Assembly (NCBI GenBank): GCA_020726505.1
Contig: JAHLEZ010000024.1
Span: 682,001 to 746,000 of the forward strand
Source: Leptodontidium sp. MPI-SDFR-AT-0119
Taxonomy: Eukaryota; Ascomycota; Leotiomycetes; Helotiales; Leptodontidiaceae
Length of the DNA: 64,000 nt
Reading direction: 5' to 3'
Part shown: positions 1 to 11,400 of the stretch, piece after piece
Numbering within the stretch: position 1 is the stretch's first letter
How the letters are laid out: each line of letters starts with the position of its first letter
The notes under the pieces: model-generated
The model's database searches: none
What the model was told of the DNA's origin: nothing
Seen by the model: the letters and a program-made list of their open reading frames with translations, nothing else
Program-made: the position numbers and the translations under genes

Positions 1-324
1 CGATCGAAATTCGGGGATGTTTCCCATGTCCACCTCGAGGGTGACGGGGAATCCACGAGTGTATTGCCGTAAAGTAAGATATCGAGATTCACGACATACG
101 TGTAAGCGGCTGGGCACAGTTTGAGGCGGAATAAATATATGATCATAGTGGTGGCTACAATCATGAAGCGTAGAGTCGGCAGGTTGCCTCTCCTCCGCAG
201 AGGTTGTGAAGACGCAGAACTTGAGTCGGATAATGGAAGGAGAATGATAATCCGCCAACTGCCATATCTTGATACGGATTTCAGTGGGCAGCTTTAGAAA
301 TGGGAAGAAAGTTTGAGCAGACAT
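1..324 (-). CDS. 2EXR-domain protein, partial (cut by window edge)
   Basis: Reading the minus strand from an ATG at 322-324 gives 108 uninterrupted codons to the window edge. The N-terminus carries the 2EXR family opening (an F-x-x-F/L-x-LPTEIRIKIWQLA block at residues 6-22), and later VPSRLHVCRESRYL (around residue 78) matches the conserved 'vPaLLhvCreSR' block followed by a YTRGF element. The same blocks, in the same order, occur in the divergent neighbour at 838. 2EXR proteins are a large, lineage-expanded fungal family of unknown biochemical function, related in layout to F-box-like proteins. The frame is also open upstream to an ATG at 433-435, but the family normally begins just before the FxxLPxE block, so 324 is preferred. 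The C-terminal part lies outside the window. Confidence 0.75.
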   Translation of the reverse strand, partial: MSAQTFFPFLKLPTEIRIKIWQLADYHSPSIIRLKFCVFTTSAEERQPADSTLHDCSHHYDHIFIPPQTVPSRLHVCRESRYLTLRQYTRGFPVTLEVDMGNIPEFRS

Positions 325-837
325 CGAGGATTTTGAACTTTGGAAATTTTGGTCTGTGAGACGGAAGAGGAAGAGGATGTTGAGATTAGACTTGACGTCA
401 AGGATGAAGTTGGTGTTGATGTATAAATGGGGCATGATATCATTGGCTCGGCTGGCAGGCGCTAAGATCACCCAACCTACCTGACTCCAATTCCAACATC
501 TCTCCCCCTTCAAACTCTCGCGTTCTCATCTCGACATCTACATACTCCTAACTCAGCGAAGAGTCATATTGTCAGTGTCCTACGTCGGGACGAACTTGAT
601 GTGAATCACAGACAGCGCTTGAGCTTCAGAACCGTGCTCCTCTTGACTCTCGAAGCACGCTCAACCGCTGTTCGCATCAACAGTATCGCTGCCTGATCGC
701 AGTACATCAGCCAATATAAGGACAGTAAGTCTGAGCCGAAATTAATATTAAAAAAACAATCTTAATGTACCCATTCGCTGATAGCAGTGTCAGACGGAAG
801 GACACACAGCCAACATCCGCACTTCTGAATCTCGAAA
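325..837. promoter_or_regulatory. Divergent intergenic region between two 2EXR genes
   Basis: A 513-bp gap between two head-to-head 2EXR genes, so it must hold both promoters. No clear TATA box or other motif was recognised. The left gene could begin at 435, which would shorten the gap. Confidence 0.4.
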
Positions 838-1737
838 ATGAACGACCATTCAACATTCCATCCATTCCCAAGGCTCCCGACCGAGCTCAGACTCAAAATA
901 TGGCATCTAGCTCAATCCGAGCGCGAAATCATTCCAATCGAATGCACTTCTTTTGCCGGAGAACCCCGTAACGCAGCAAAGGCCTGCAGCAGGAAACGGC
1001 ACCTCGTTGTTCCAGCCAGGGCTGTGCCAAGTCTCTTCCACGTATGTCTCGAAAGCCGGGAGATATGTTTACCTAAATACATTCGCGGCTTCAAGATTGG
1101 GGGTAGAGAGAGAAACAAAGTCATGCAATGCAGCCACCAGCGTATGGTCACCAGAGCCGTCCAGGGAGAGATGAAAGTTACGACGAAGCGGGACATGTAT
1201 TGGCGGCCAACCATTGACGTCTTGCTCGTAACACGTGGATTCACTCATGGTGCAACTTCCCTTAAGAAGGTTCTTAGCGCATCCTCTGTCTTGTTTGTGT
1301 ACGGGGCACCATGTGGTGGACTGCAGGCTTATGGAGCGCAGCATGTCGTTATGCCGCTGGAATGGTTCCACTGCTCGCAATGGGACCCGAGTCTTTGCGA
1401 ATATACGTGGGGAATGACAACGGTGTACGTCATTCTGAAGCAGAAGGAGGAGGATATGGCTAAGGATTGGGAATCACACCTGGCCTGGTTTGGCAGGTGG
1501 TGGCTAAGGGTTTCGGCTGCTTGGAGGGAAATTGTGGGGAAAGATGCGCCGTTGGAGGAGAGGGTGCCATTTCTTCCCAAAGCCGTGGGGCTGTTGCAGG
1601 GTGAAACATTGCAGAACTCTCATTTGGATGCGGCGAGAGAATGCGTTCTAGTTGAAGCTGCGTATGACGGAGAGGTCGAAGATGATGATGATCGGTTTCT
1701 TAAGCGTAGGTATGGCAGTCATCTCTGGGCTTATTGA
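838..1737 (+). CDS. 2EXR-domain-containing protein
   Basis: Intact single-exon gene of 299 aa. The N-terminal FHPFPRLPTELRLKIWHLAQ block (residues 7-26) is the 2EXR hallmark and is followed by AVPSLFHVCLESREICLPKY near residue 63 and a RGFKIGG element. The C-terminal half is family-variable and ends in an acidic DDDD stretch. No signal peptide or membrane segment is visible. The family is common and expanded in Leotiomycetes and Dothideomycetes; its function is unknown, so none is claimed. It lies head to head with a second 2EXR gene whose C-terminal part falls off the window, which suggests a local duplication. Start: the ATG at 838 lies 6 codons before the conserved block. Confidence 0.8.
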   Translation: MNDHSTFHPFPRLPTELRLKIWHLAQSEREIIPIECTSFAGEPRNAAKACSRKRHLVVPARAVPSLFHVCLESREICLPKYIRGFKIGGRERNKVMQCSHQRMVTRAVQGEMKVTTKRDMYWRPTIDVLLVTRGFTHGATSLKKVLSASSVLFVYGAPCGGLQAYGAQHVVMPLEWFHCSQWDPSLCEYTWGMTTVYVILKQKEEDMAKDWESHLAWFGRWWLRVSAAWREIVGKDAPLEERVPFLPKAVGLLQGETLQNSHLDAARECVLVEAAYDGEVEDDDDRFLKRRYGSHLWAY

Positions 1738-1797
1738 ATGAGATCGAAGATTTTTTAATTGTCTACCTACACAATTAACAATAAACTAACTCCCTGT

Positions 1798-3375
1798 TCA
1801 TTGCAACTGCCGTAGAAGGGAAATGGCCGGACCACACTCCCTGTCGTCGCCATCATGCGCGGGGGTTGGTAGCTTGAAGTTCCAGAACACATCAGGCAAA
1901 CCAGCATTTTCATCCTTGACAACCTGGATTTTGTGTCCTTTCGCTCCCAGCGCCTCTAGATAGCACTAGAATATCAGAGATCCACGAGACCGAGCAATAT
2001 CCATTGGCGTGAGTGGACGATTCTCTAGTTCATCAAAGCCAACATACATTGTAGGAAGCGTCAAAGCATGAGGGTCTGCCCCCTGTAGGACGAGAAACCG
2101 CATTATTCCAAGTCGTTCTGAGCTGATAGCATGATGCAACAAAGTCCAACCAAGTAAATCCGTCATTTCGAGGACTCTCCGCCCATACTCGATCATTTCT
2201 TTAAGAGTTGACATGTTGTTGGTTGAATTGAACGGCGCAGGAAGCTGGCGTCCATCCTGGGCCTCGGGTCCAGGTTTCGAGGGAGGCTCCTCTAGAAATC
2301 AGGCATCGAATATGTTCTGCGGTTCCATACGCTGCTGCCCGGTGCATGACTGACCAGCCTTCTCCGTCCTGTGCGTTGAAATCAACAAATGAAGCACTAG
2401 CGAGAGAATCTAGGAACTCGTCACATGGAGCCTTGTACATTGGCTCATCACCAAAGAGGCCGAAGGCTGCTGTCCATCCTCTGGCGCTGATATGGTGAAC
2501 ATCGGCTTTATTATTCAAGAGCCAGCACGCAACGTGGAGCTTTCGATGGGCAAAGGCCCCCTCCAGGGGGCCTCTGTTAAGCACTCCAGATTAGCTGTCG
2601 AACTTAAATCAGGAGAATGGGCGGGCATACGTTTAAGAACGTCCAAATGTCTGCTTTGGGTCTGCTCCTCTGCCGACTAGAAACATTACAATGTCCACTG
2701 AACCGCTGACAATAGCATGTTATCATTCTCAAATCAATTATTGAGACTTTCTTTTTATGATTAGGGAAGCTACAGAGAGGGGCGAAAAATTACTCGTCGT
2801 GATATCATCCACACCCACTTTGTCTTGATTCAGAAGGCTCTGTACCAATTTGAGATACCCAGCTTGACATGCAGTCATGATGGAGGCACCATCTGGCACG
2901 ACATTCTTCAGAACTACCCCCACACCAATCGCGGATACTTCGACGGAAAACGGAGATTGCCTTCTGAGCCTGAAATCGATATAGAAAACTCCGAGGCAGA
3001 ACAATGCATGAAGTCTCAAAGAACGGAATACGAGGTTTCTTTCGAGTCCTGGGTGCAGCAAATAGATTTGTGGATTGCTGCGAAATGAGAGATCAACCAG
3101 GCGGAAGTTGAATATTCGGTGACGGCCCACGAGGGTCAAAGAATTGCTTCAACTGATTAAAGTCTGCGAAGTCCATTTCCAATGCATGGCGGCTGAAGGA
3201 GACGGAGTTTTAGACTTGGCGAAGTAAAAAAAAGATTGGTCTTCAGTCCATCTAACTGCAAACGTAGATCTTTTGTCTCCCGTGGAGCATCTTATAGCCT
3301 TTGCACGAGGCTGAAGGCATTGTCTACCGCGCTAATGAGGGTAATACGTGAAGCTGCTCTGCTGATAGGGTCCAT
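1798..3375 (-). pseudogene. Decayed ankyrin-repeat protein gene
   Basis: On the minus strand an ATG at 3373-3375 opens MDPISRAASRITLISAVDNA, the N-terminal helical domain typical of fungal ankyrin/STAND-like proteins (residues 1-50). An in-frame TAA follows within that domain, just before DAPRETKDLRLQL. After a frame change, the frame 3139-2738 carries VPDGASIMTACQAGYLKLV, an ankyrin unit. The same frame resumes at 2584-2201 (GWSVMHRAAAYGTAEHIRCL) after several stops, then a one-base shift near 2201-2214 leads to LGWTLLHHAISSERLGIMRF. A TAG at 1966 interrupts the frame, which then runs open to a TGA at 1798-1800 with the usual C-terminal tail (DVFWNF). Most in-frame stops are TAA, TAG or TGA where CAA, CAG or CGA would suit, i.e. 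C-to-T changes. It is a relic, not a functional gene. Confidence 0.75.
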
Positions 3376-4978
3376 GAAGTCCAGATTGGAGAAGTGGTTC
3401 TCAATTGTACCCAGAAAACTACATGAGAATTGAGGGATTCAAATGTGGAATCAAGTCAGAGCTCAAATATGAGAGATATTGTGTTTTTAGTCCAAGCCTT
3501 GAAGCCTAGGTAGCTAGGAGGATAGCAGTGTGGCTCGTTAGGCTCGTAGCCAAGTGCGGTTCGGTCGGATCTTATAACTGCCATACTTGATTATACGGTG
3601 CCATTTGCTTTTCTTTTCCACCTTTTACAGCTTTGAAAACCTCCTGGGAGTATTGCATATGCACCTCTGGTGCAATTCCTTCAAGTGACAGTGGGGTCTG
3701 TATGAACTCGGCCAATCATGCTGGCTTGTTATCATGCACATTTTTCGCTGTTGCGCAGAATCAACATAACCCTAAGCAGGCCAATCATAAAAAAGACTCA
3801 GTACTAACGGTTGGTCAGCTCCCAAGACAAGTGCATGAGTTTGCCGAACAAACGTGTGGGCATTTTGAGGACGGACAAGGCTCTCTGGTTTGTCGGCTAT
3901 AAATCAAGGCAGTCTGCCAAACTTGATGCATAGACTCAGCACGTCTTTCAAAACTGGAAGTCCCTATCTATGATCAAGTATGTCATCATATTCTTAGTCT
4001 CTGCCCAACCAGTCGTCATAAGACCCATCCGGAGGTTGGATATTGCTATACGACCAGGAGCCGGGGCGATATTATAACGAACAGAAGAATACAAATGGTA
4101 ATTGTGCCCCATGAAAGGTAGTCCAGGCTATACAGTAGTGTTAAATTAGTCCTCATGGGATTGCAATAGCCCACTTACTCATGTTCCACAGGCGTTTGGG
4201 AACAGGGTCCAGTTTCGCGAGACCAGAACCTTTCAGAGGATTGGACGAGAAGATTCGATGCGCAATCTGGCCAATACAAACTCGGGCGTCGAAACGAACT
4301 TGGTATGCACCTTACTAAAGTTTTCGAAAATCCGCAGCAGAAGTCGCAGAGTCTCAGACGAACAGCGCTCTGGAGAATAGCAGCCGGCTCGCTAACGTGG
4401 TTACACCGTACAGGTGGTTTGGAAGAACGTGTGTTGGTTAAGAGAGCCGGACATGAGTTAAGACATGGAACTAGATACAGCCAGTACGTACAAAACTTAC
4501 ATACTGGAAGAGACTGAGAATAGACCAGAGAGGATGTCCCAGACTGTCGACAATGCCTCAGACCGGGCGGCGACTGTCAGCCTGGATCTGGATGTGCTGC
4601 CGCCGCCCCGTTACATTTTGCCTGAGAGTATAAGAGTTTTATATTAGGAAGAGAAATTCGGCTTTAAAGGAGTAACAATCAAGTTATAGGTCACAAACTA
4701 CTTGTCAGTCCTTCGTAGACTAATCTCTGGCTTTCGTAAGACCTCCCCTAGAGGAGTCTTCAATCTTGACAGTACAGTAATGTGATATTGGGATGAGAGC
4801 GGTAGGGGTTATGGAGATATCTCTTCGCAATCGAGATAATTCATAAAGTTTAACTTAGAGACTCAGGGTGTGTTGAAAATGCAAACACTGCATGGTTTTG
4901 GCCTGAATATCCGTACTGTGGAATCCGGCGGCAATTCAATATAGTGTAGACAAAGAGCCAAAAGCACTATCTTGGCCT
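3376..4978. other. Non-coding stretch, possibly degraded
   Basis: About 1.6 kb with no convincing intact gene. Short open stretches at 4465-4647 resemble the low-complexity, Tyr/Gln/Ser-rich style of the relic that follows and may be its 5-prime part, but stops in all frames prevent a model. Confidence 0.4.
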
Positions 4979-6322
4979 CAGCAGCAAACCACTCAAGAAA
5001 ACGACTACCATGTGCATCAAACTAGCGGAAGGGATATGCGGAGCACACAATCCACGACTTGGGGTAGTAGCGGCACCCTATCTGACTACAACGACCCCCC
5101 GAGGTATTAGTCATTTGGGCAAAGCCAGGCAGACGAGAACAATGATAACCCCAGATGTGCTAGAGGACCCGTATACCAGTCCTCAGATCTAGAGCGTGGA
5201 AGTTGGTAGTTGTATCAAGTCGGCAACAATCTAGGGCCGTGGGAAAGTATGACTACAACTTGTACAGATCAAGGAGAAAGCTCTAATACGTATCGTGGGC
5301 TGTATTTATATAACGCGCGAGATGAAAACGAGATTGGCTATCGGTTCCAGCGGACAAACGAGGACTATGGCCCTGAGACTGAAGCTTCAATCCCGCCTCA
5401 AACGGCTGCCACCTAACCTAGCCAGAGTAGCGCTACATTCTCTGTACGAAACAGATTGCCCAGCTCTGATGATGTCACAAGATTTGGCCGCGTCGTTAAC
5501 GACCTAGGCGTGCCCAAAGAAAGTTACTAGAAGAAACCACGGAGTGACAGCGGAAAAGCCTCCTATTGGAACCCCCAAAGGCTACAGAACAACTGCCTAT
5601 TCGTCTCCACCGGACACCCCTTCCAGATACCGTTTGAGAAACCCGCTAAACGTCTCAACGTGAAGATTCCACCACTAAGTGCGAAAGGAGTTGCGTTTGG
5701 TCAGCTAGAGTCGTTGCTGCAACTGATTGGAGGTATGGATTTTGTTGTTCTCACGCCTTCGTACAACGAGCCACCCTGTATTCAGCAGGATTTTACGATG
5801 CACATTTTCGAGGACCGGATTCGCAAGAATGGGGACCAGCCATTTGTGCTTGGCTATTGTAGGATCAATGGGACAGGCCACTGTCTCATTGCACCTCTTT
5901 GGGAGACGTGATACCTCACCAGGTAATGACTTGACGAACTTCAAATACATGTGCTATCAGAATCAAACGAAAGGACTGGATCTGTCGGATGAAGTAAAGC
6001 AGAGCAGAGCTACATCATATTCGCCATGTTCCGGACTCCAGAGGACGACAACTCGAACGAGTTGCAGATCAACTTCTACAGCGAGGGCTCCAACGATGTT
6101 GTCTATCACACTCAATTGTGGTGGAACTTTGAATTTGATCGCGATGCTGAAAGTCAGCCTAGTAGTCCCTTCAACCCTCAACCCGGTAATCCCAAAGCCT
6201 CTTTTGAATACAACCTCCAACTGAGTAGTTCTACAGGTTCCTCGGATTACACTTATCGACAGAATGCTGAGGTGGAAATACCACCAACCCTCAAGATGAA
6301 GCGTTTGTACCTGAATAACTGA
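4979..6322 (+). pseudogene. Relic of an unidentified protein-coding gene with Gln/Arg-to-stop changes
   Basis: From 4979 to 5911 a single plus-strand frame has protein-like composition (Gln/Ser/Tyr-rich region, then a folded-looking segment around 5640-5905 with FVVLTPSYNEPPCIQQDF and QPFVLGYCRINGTGHCLIAP). It is broken by only five stops: TAG 5108, TAG 5207, TAA 5414, TAG 5528 and TGA 5909. Each sits where CAG, CAA or CGA would fit the local composition. After a possible intron starting with GTAATG at about 5922, the frame at 6026-6322 continues with similar composition (SYIIFAMFRTPEDD just upstream and across the ATG). I do not recognise the family. The pattern of stops explained by C-to-T change is what RIP leaves. 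Sequence before 4979 is also open in this frame for some distance, so the true start is unknown. Confidence 0.5.
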
Positions 6323-6578
6323 GACTTGGCTGCGGAAGAAGAACGCTTGCTGCGGGAACACAATATAGAACTGTGGATGCCGAGACATGTATGAGTCAAA
6401 GAAGAAAGAAACTTGGATTTCAGGGTACTGAGGTCTCATGTGAGAGGCGAAACATGCGGCATACTATCTCGCAAGATATTGACAATGAGGTGAACTGAGG
6501 AGATAAAATGGCAGATTCTGTGATCTTTCCATTACAAGAGCCGTAAACTACGGCCCTGACACTCCGATCATGCCTCCA

Positions 6579-6803
6579 TCACTGCTCACAACCAGAGTCA
6601 TCTATGGCATCATGAACGAAGCCTACCGTACTGCCTTCACGGTCTCCATGTGGCCTTCCCTCCAAGAAAGCGGGCGTGTCTGGATCGAAATCATACAAAT
6701 CTTCCACCTTCAAGCTCACATTCTCGGCCTCGCATATTTCACAGTGCTCTGGTTCCGCTGGCAAATCTTCCCATTCCATTTTTGAGGCAGTAAAGTATGC
6801 CAA
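6579..6803 (-). CDS. Small acidic ORF of doubtful status
   Basis: A 74-codon minus-strand ORF just downstream of IMP4, with an acidic product (MEWEDLPAEPEHCEICEAE near its start, two close Cys residues). It has no recognisable domain and may simply lie in the IMP4 3-prime untranslated region. Listed because nothing else occupies 6323-6853. Confidence 0.18.
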   Translation of the reverse strand: MAYFTASKMEWEDLPAEPEHCEICEAENVSLKVEDLYDFDPDTPAFLEGRPHGDREGSTVGFVHDAIDDSGCEQ

Positions 6804-6853
6804 ATCCCAAACTCCACGCTAAACAAGACAAATGAACTGACCCCGCTCCAGCG

Positions 6854-7909
6854 TCACAAGTAATCTTTCTTCCGGCTCGTGCGCGTGTATTGGTTCAAGC
6901 GCCACTCCACATCTCCATCCTTATTCTCCAGTGTTCCGCCTCGGATCTCGAAACAGCGCATCGTCATTCGCGGGCCGACTTCTGCCAGTTCTACGCTCTG
7001 GTATCCGGTTCGGACGAAGACGTGATGGCGCACTTCGATGCTGTCTTCGATGTTCTTGAATGTGACGACTCTGCTTCCGACTTTTGTTTTGTTGGTGATA
7101 GCTTCGCGAGGTGGGAAGATGTGCTTTAGGATTCTGACCATGCGCAGACCGAGCTTGGATGTGAAGCCTTCGAAGATCAGGTGGGGGTAGGATTCGCTGA
7201 CTGTGCCTCGGGAGCTGTTTGGGATGTCGTGGCGTAGGACAACGTTGTGGAGGGAGAAGGAGACTGTAGGGCCATGTGGGAAATGTGATAATGTCAAAGC
7301 TGTTGGAACACCTCGATGCTCGTGCAATAGGATAATATCTGATAGGCCCGATGCTTGTGCGGAAGAGACAAGATTGGGTAGAATTAGGTTTCCTCTGTTC
7401 AACCGTATGGATGTTGGCAAAAGCAATCGAATTTCCTTCGCAAATGAAGACAATCTTGTTGAAGGGTCTCGAGAAGTTGTGACAAGCACCCGCGGATCCA
7501 CAATTCCAGATAATTGAGCATATTCGTCATCCAAATCCAAGGCCTCATTCGCGCTCAGATCTGCCTTTGACTCATCGTACTTGTAATCCTCCCGCAGCTT
7601 CTTGTCGTTGGCGATTGATGGGTCCAGAGGTTTGCCAGAAGCTAACGAAGCTCGGAGCTTTGATCGTTTCTCTGATATCTCGGCATCGCGAAGAGTTACT
7701 GCTCGACGGTAGATATAATCCTTCCTTTGGCGTTGTCGTTTTCTCTGGGGGTTGTATTAGCATGGTGGTGAAGGAAAGCTGTGATCCCTAGCAAAAGAGA
7801 CTTGTTCCGCAGATCTCTACCAGCAATCCGACGGAAGAAAGCACCGAGGAAACAATGTTTTCTGCAAGTATAGAAACATAACAAACAGACTTACAATAGC
7901 GGTATTCAT
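6854..7909 (-). CDS. IMP4: U3 small nucleolar RNP protein Imp4 (Brix domain)
   Basis: Two exons on the minus strand: 7909-7895 (15 nt, MNTAI) and 7744-6854, joined over a 150-nt intron (GTAAGT...CCCCCAG); total 301 aa, close to yeast Imp4 (290 aa). Imp4 binds U3 snoRNA and, with Imp3 and Mpp10, drives early pre-18S rRNA processing in the nucleolus. The N-terminal basic block RQRQRKDYIYRRAVTLRDA, the linker SGKPLDPSIANDKKLREDYK and the Brix domain (about residues 85-265: PRVLVTTSRDPSTRLSSFAK, LPTSIRLNRGN, SDIILLHEHRG, HFPHGPTVSFSLHNVVLRHD) are diagnostic, as is the C-terminal DVEWRLNQYTRTSRKKDYL. The tiny first exon is set by the donor immediately after MNTAI and by the frame of the KDYIYRR block. 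It is divergent from UPF1. Confidence 0.95.
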
Positions 7910-8451
7910 GATTGTGGTTGTGAATGGTCGTCGGCGCAAAAAGATAGTGTTGGAGGCGGGTGGCAGAATGAATATAAATTTATTGTACTAGCGTCATTCT
8001 TGGCGATCTGACCCGCGCTAAAAATGTACCTGCGGCTGTCGCTCTCTGGCTGGCTCTTCGATGTCAGTGCTTTCTTTGCCCATCCCACATCCACAGCGAC
8101 ATCCACATTCTTTCTCGAGCACAACACCACAGAATCGTCTTCTCTCCTCTCCTCTCCTCACCTCTCTCCGCCGTCACCAGCGAACCGAGCCTCTGCAAGA
8201 AGCTGTCCATATTCGAGCTGCACAGAAATGACTTGAGAGTCCTCCTCGCGTTTGTGACAAAGCCTCTCCCTCTCCCTTCGCGCCACAAGGCTGCACTACA
8301 AATCAGAACAAAACGTAAGTCTCCTCTCCAGCTGATTACATGCGTGTGCCACCCAGGAATACTCTCCTCTGCCTACAGTCCGCGACTCTCTCTGGCTGGG
8401 GAACAAGAGCTGACTGTCTCTTCGTCGCAGATACCGAGCAAATCCTTCATT
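7910..8451. promoter_or_regulatory. Bidirectional promoter IMP4/UPF1 with a probable UPF1 5-prime UTR intron
   Basis: The 542 bp between two divergent housekeeping genes. CT-rich tracts (for example around 8140-8170) are typical of fungal constitutive promoters. A GTAAGT donor at 8315 and a TCGCAG acceptor ending at 8430 would remove a 116-nt intron from the UPF1 leader, 21 nt before the ATG. Confidence 0.5.
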
Positions 8452-11400
8452 ATGGAAGGCGCTTTCACCCACCTCGGAAACCACCTCATTTCAGACTCTG
8501 CTGCTGCAATCAATGCTGGCGCAGATGATATCTCGAATATTGACCCGGACGAGACTCTACTTTATGGACTGCAGTACGGAGGACGTGGTGGTTTGGGACC
8601 TACAAGACGAAGAAATGACGACGATGACAATGAGACCGAAGTCTTTGACGATGATGATGCTGAGAGCCTGGCCAGCGTGCCAGTGGATGGAATGAAGAAC
8701 ATGGGATTAAGAGGTATCGAGGACGAGAAGGAGCTCCCTGCTCATGCCTGCGCGTAAGTTGTGGCAAATATTAGGAGCATGGAAGAGGCTAATATATTGA
8801 AGCTATTGTGGGATCCATTCTCCAAGTTGTGTCGTCAAGTGCTTGGGATGTACAAAGTGGTTCTGCAGCGCTCGTGGCAATGCTACCTCCTCTCACATTG
8901 TCAATCACCTTGTCCGTGCCAGACACAAGGAAGTCCAACTCCACCCACTTTCGCTACTGGGAGATACCGTACTCGAATGCTACAACTGTGGTACAAAGAA
9001 TGTCTTCCTCCTCGGTTTTATTCCTGCAAAGTCCGATACCGTTGTAGTCCTCCTCTGCCGCCAGCCATGCGCCTCTACACCATCCTCGAAGGATATGAGC
9101 TGGGATATTTCCAAGTGGCAACCTCTTATCGAAGACCGATCGTTCCTCCCATGGCTTGTGTCTGTCCCTACCGACGCCGAGCAGTTGCGCGCAAGACACC
9201 TTACACCTCCTATGATTGCTAAGTTGGAGGAGATGTGGAAAGACAACGCTAGTGCTACTATTCAGGATCTGGAAAAGGCTGCTGGAATCGACGATGACCC
9301 TGCCCCAGTCCTTCTCAAGTACGACGATGCGTACCAATACCAAAATGTATTCGGCCCCCTGGTTAAAATCGAGGCCGACTATGATCGCAAGCTCAAGGAG
9401 GCACAGTCCGAGGACGGCTTGATCATCCGCTGGGACTATGGTCTTAACAACAAGCACTTGGCTAGTTTCGTTCTTCCGAAGATTGAGCTGGGTGACGTCA
9501 AGCTTGCCGTTGGAGATGAAATGCGACTTAAATACAAGGGCGAGCTGCGACCTGTCTGGGAGGGAGTTGGATATGTTGTTAAGATCCCCAATAATCAATC
9601 GGACGAGGTTACTATTGAACTTCGCAAGGTTGGAAGCGACAAGTCTGTCCCTACGGAATGCACTCACAACTTCTCCGCCGATTATGTCTGGAAAGCTACT
9701 TCGTATGACCGCATGCAATTCGCCATGAAGACGTTTGCCATTGATGAGATGAGCGTATCCGGATACATTTTTCACAAGCTTCTTGGTCACGAGGTTGCGG
9801 CTGCTCCTATGAAGATTCAGATGCCAAAGAAGTTCAGCGTTCCAGGATTACCAGAGTTGAACAGCAGTCAGATCAACGCCGTCAAGAGTGTCTTGCAAAA
9901 ACCTCTCAGTCTGATCCAGGGACCCCCAGGAACTGGCAAGACCGTCACCTCTGCAACTGTCATTTATCATTTGGCGAAGGTCAATGGAGGCCAGGTCCTT
10001 GTTTGTGCCCCCTCCAATGTTGCTGTTGATCAGTTGTGCGAGAGAATTCACCGTACTGGATTGAAGGTCGTCCGTCTCACTGCCAAGTCTCGGGAGGATG
10101 TTGAATCATCAGTTGGCTTTCTGTCTTTACACGAGCAGGTTCGCATGAATGATAGCAACTTGGAACTTACCAAGCTTTCTCAATTGAAGAGCGAGCTCGG
10201 CGAACTTTCCAGCCAGGATGAGAAGAAGTTCAAGACTTTGACCAGAGCTGCCGAGCGCGAGATCCTTAACAATGCCGATGTCATTTGCTGCACTTGTGTT
10301 GGTGCTGGTGATCCTCGCCTCGCCAAGATGAAGTTCCGAACTGTTCTCATCGACGAGTCCACGCAATCCGCCGAACCCGAATGTATGATTCCGCTTGTTC
10401 TTGGATGCAAGCAAGTTGTTCTTGTTGGAGATCATCAACAATTGGGTCCAGTCATCATGAACAAGAAGGCTGCCAAGGCTGGTCTCAACCAATCCCTCTT
10501 TGAACGACTCGTTATTTTAGGCCTGGCTCCTATCCGACTTAATGTTCAGTATCGTATGCACCCTTGCCTTTCGGAGTTCCCATCGAACATGTTCTACGAA
10601 GGTTCTCTTCAAAATGGTGTCACTATGCAACAGCGCCTCCGACGCGATGTTGATTTCCCATGGCCTGTCGGCGATACACCAATGATGTTCTGGTCCAACC
10701 TCGGTAATGAAGAAATCTCAGCATCTGGAACCTCGTATCTCAATCGAACTGAAGCTTCTAACGTCGAGAAGATTGTTACTCGTTTCTTCAAGGCAGGAGT
10801 TCAGCCCGCAGATATTGGCGTCATTACCCCATATGAAGGTCAACGTAGTTACGTTGTTAGCTCCATGCAGAACACTGGAACATTCAAGAAGGAGAACTAC
10901 AAGGAAATCGAAGTTGCCTCTGTTGATGCCTTCCAAGGTCGTGAGAAGGACTTCATCGTTCTTTCTTGTGTCAGATCCAACGATCATCAGGGAATTGGTT
11001 TCTTGAGCGACCCTCGTCGTCTCAACGTCGCTCTTACTCGTGCCAAGTACGGTCTCGTCATTCTCGGTAACCCGAAAGTTCTCTCCAAGCACCCATTGTG
11101 GCATTACCTCTTGCAGCATTTCAAGGAGCGAAACTGCTTGGTTGAAGGTCCTCTTTCGAACCTGCAAACTTCCCTCCTCCAGTTTAGTCGACCAAAGACC
11201 ACGTACCGTGGCCCGCAACGTTACCAGATGTCACAAGGCTCATTCAATGGACGCTCCGGTACCAATGGAAAGGCCCCTCGGGACTTCAGCGATACCGGTT
11301 CCATGATGGGTTACATTCCTGACGACGTCTCGTCTGTTCATTCTTCTGCACTCGGTGGTGTTGGTCTCGGATCCGCCTATCCTCAGATGTTCTCTCAGTT

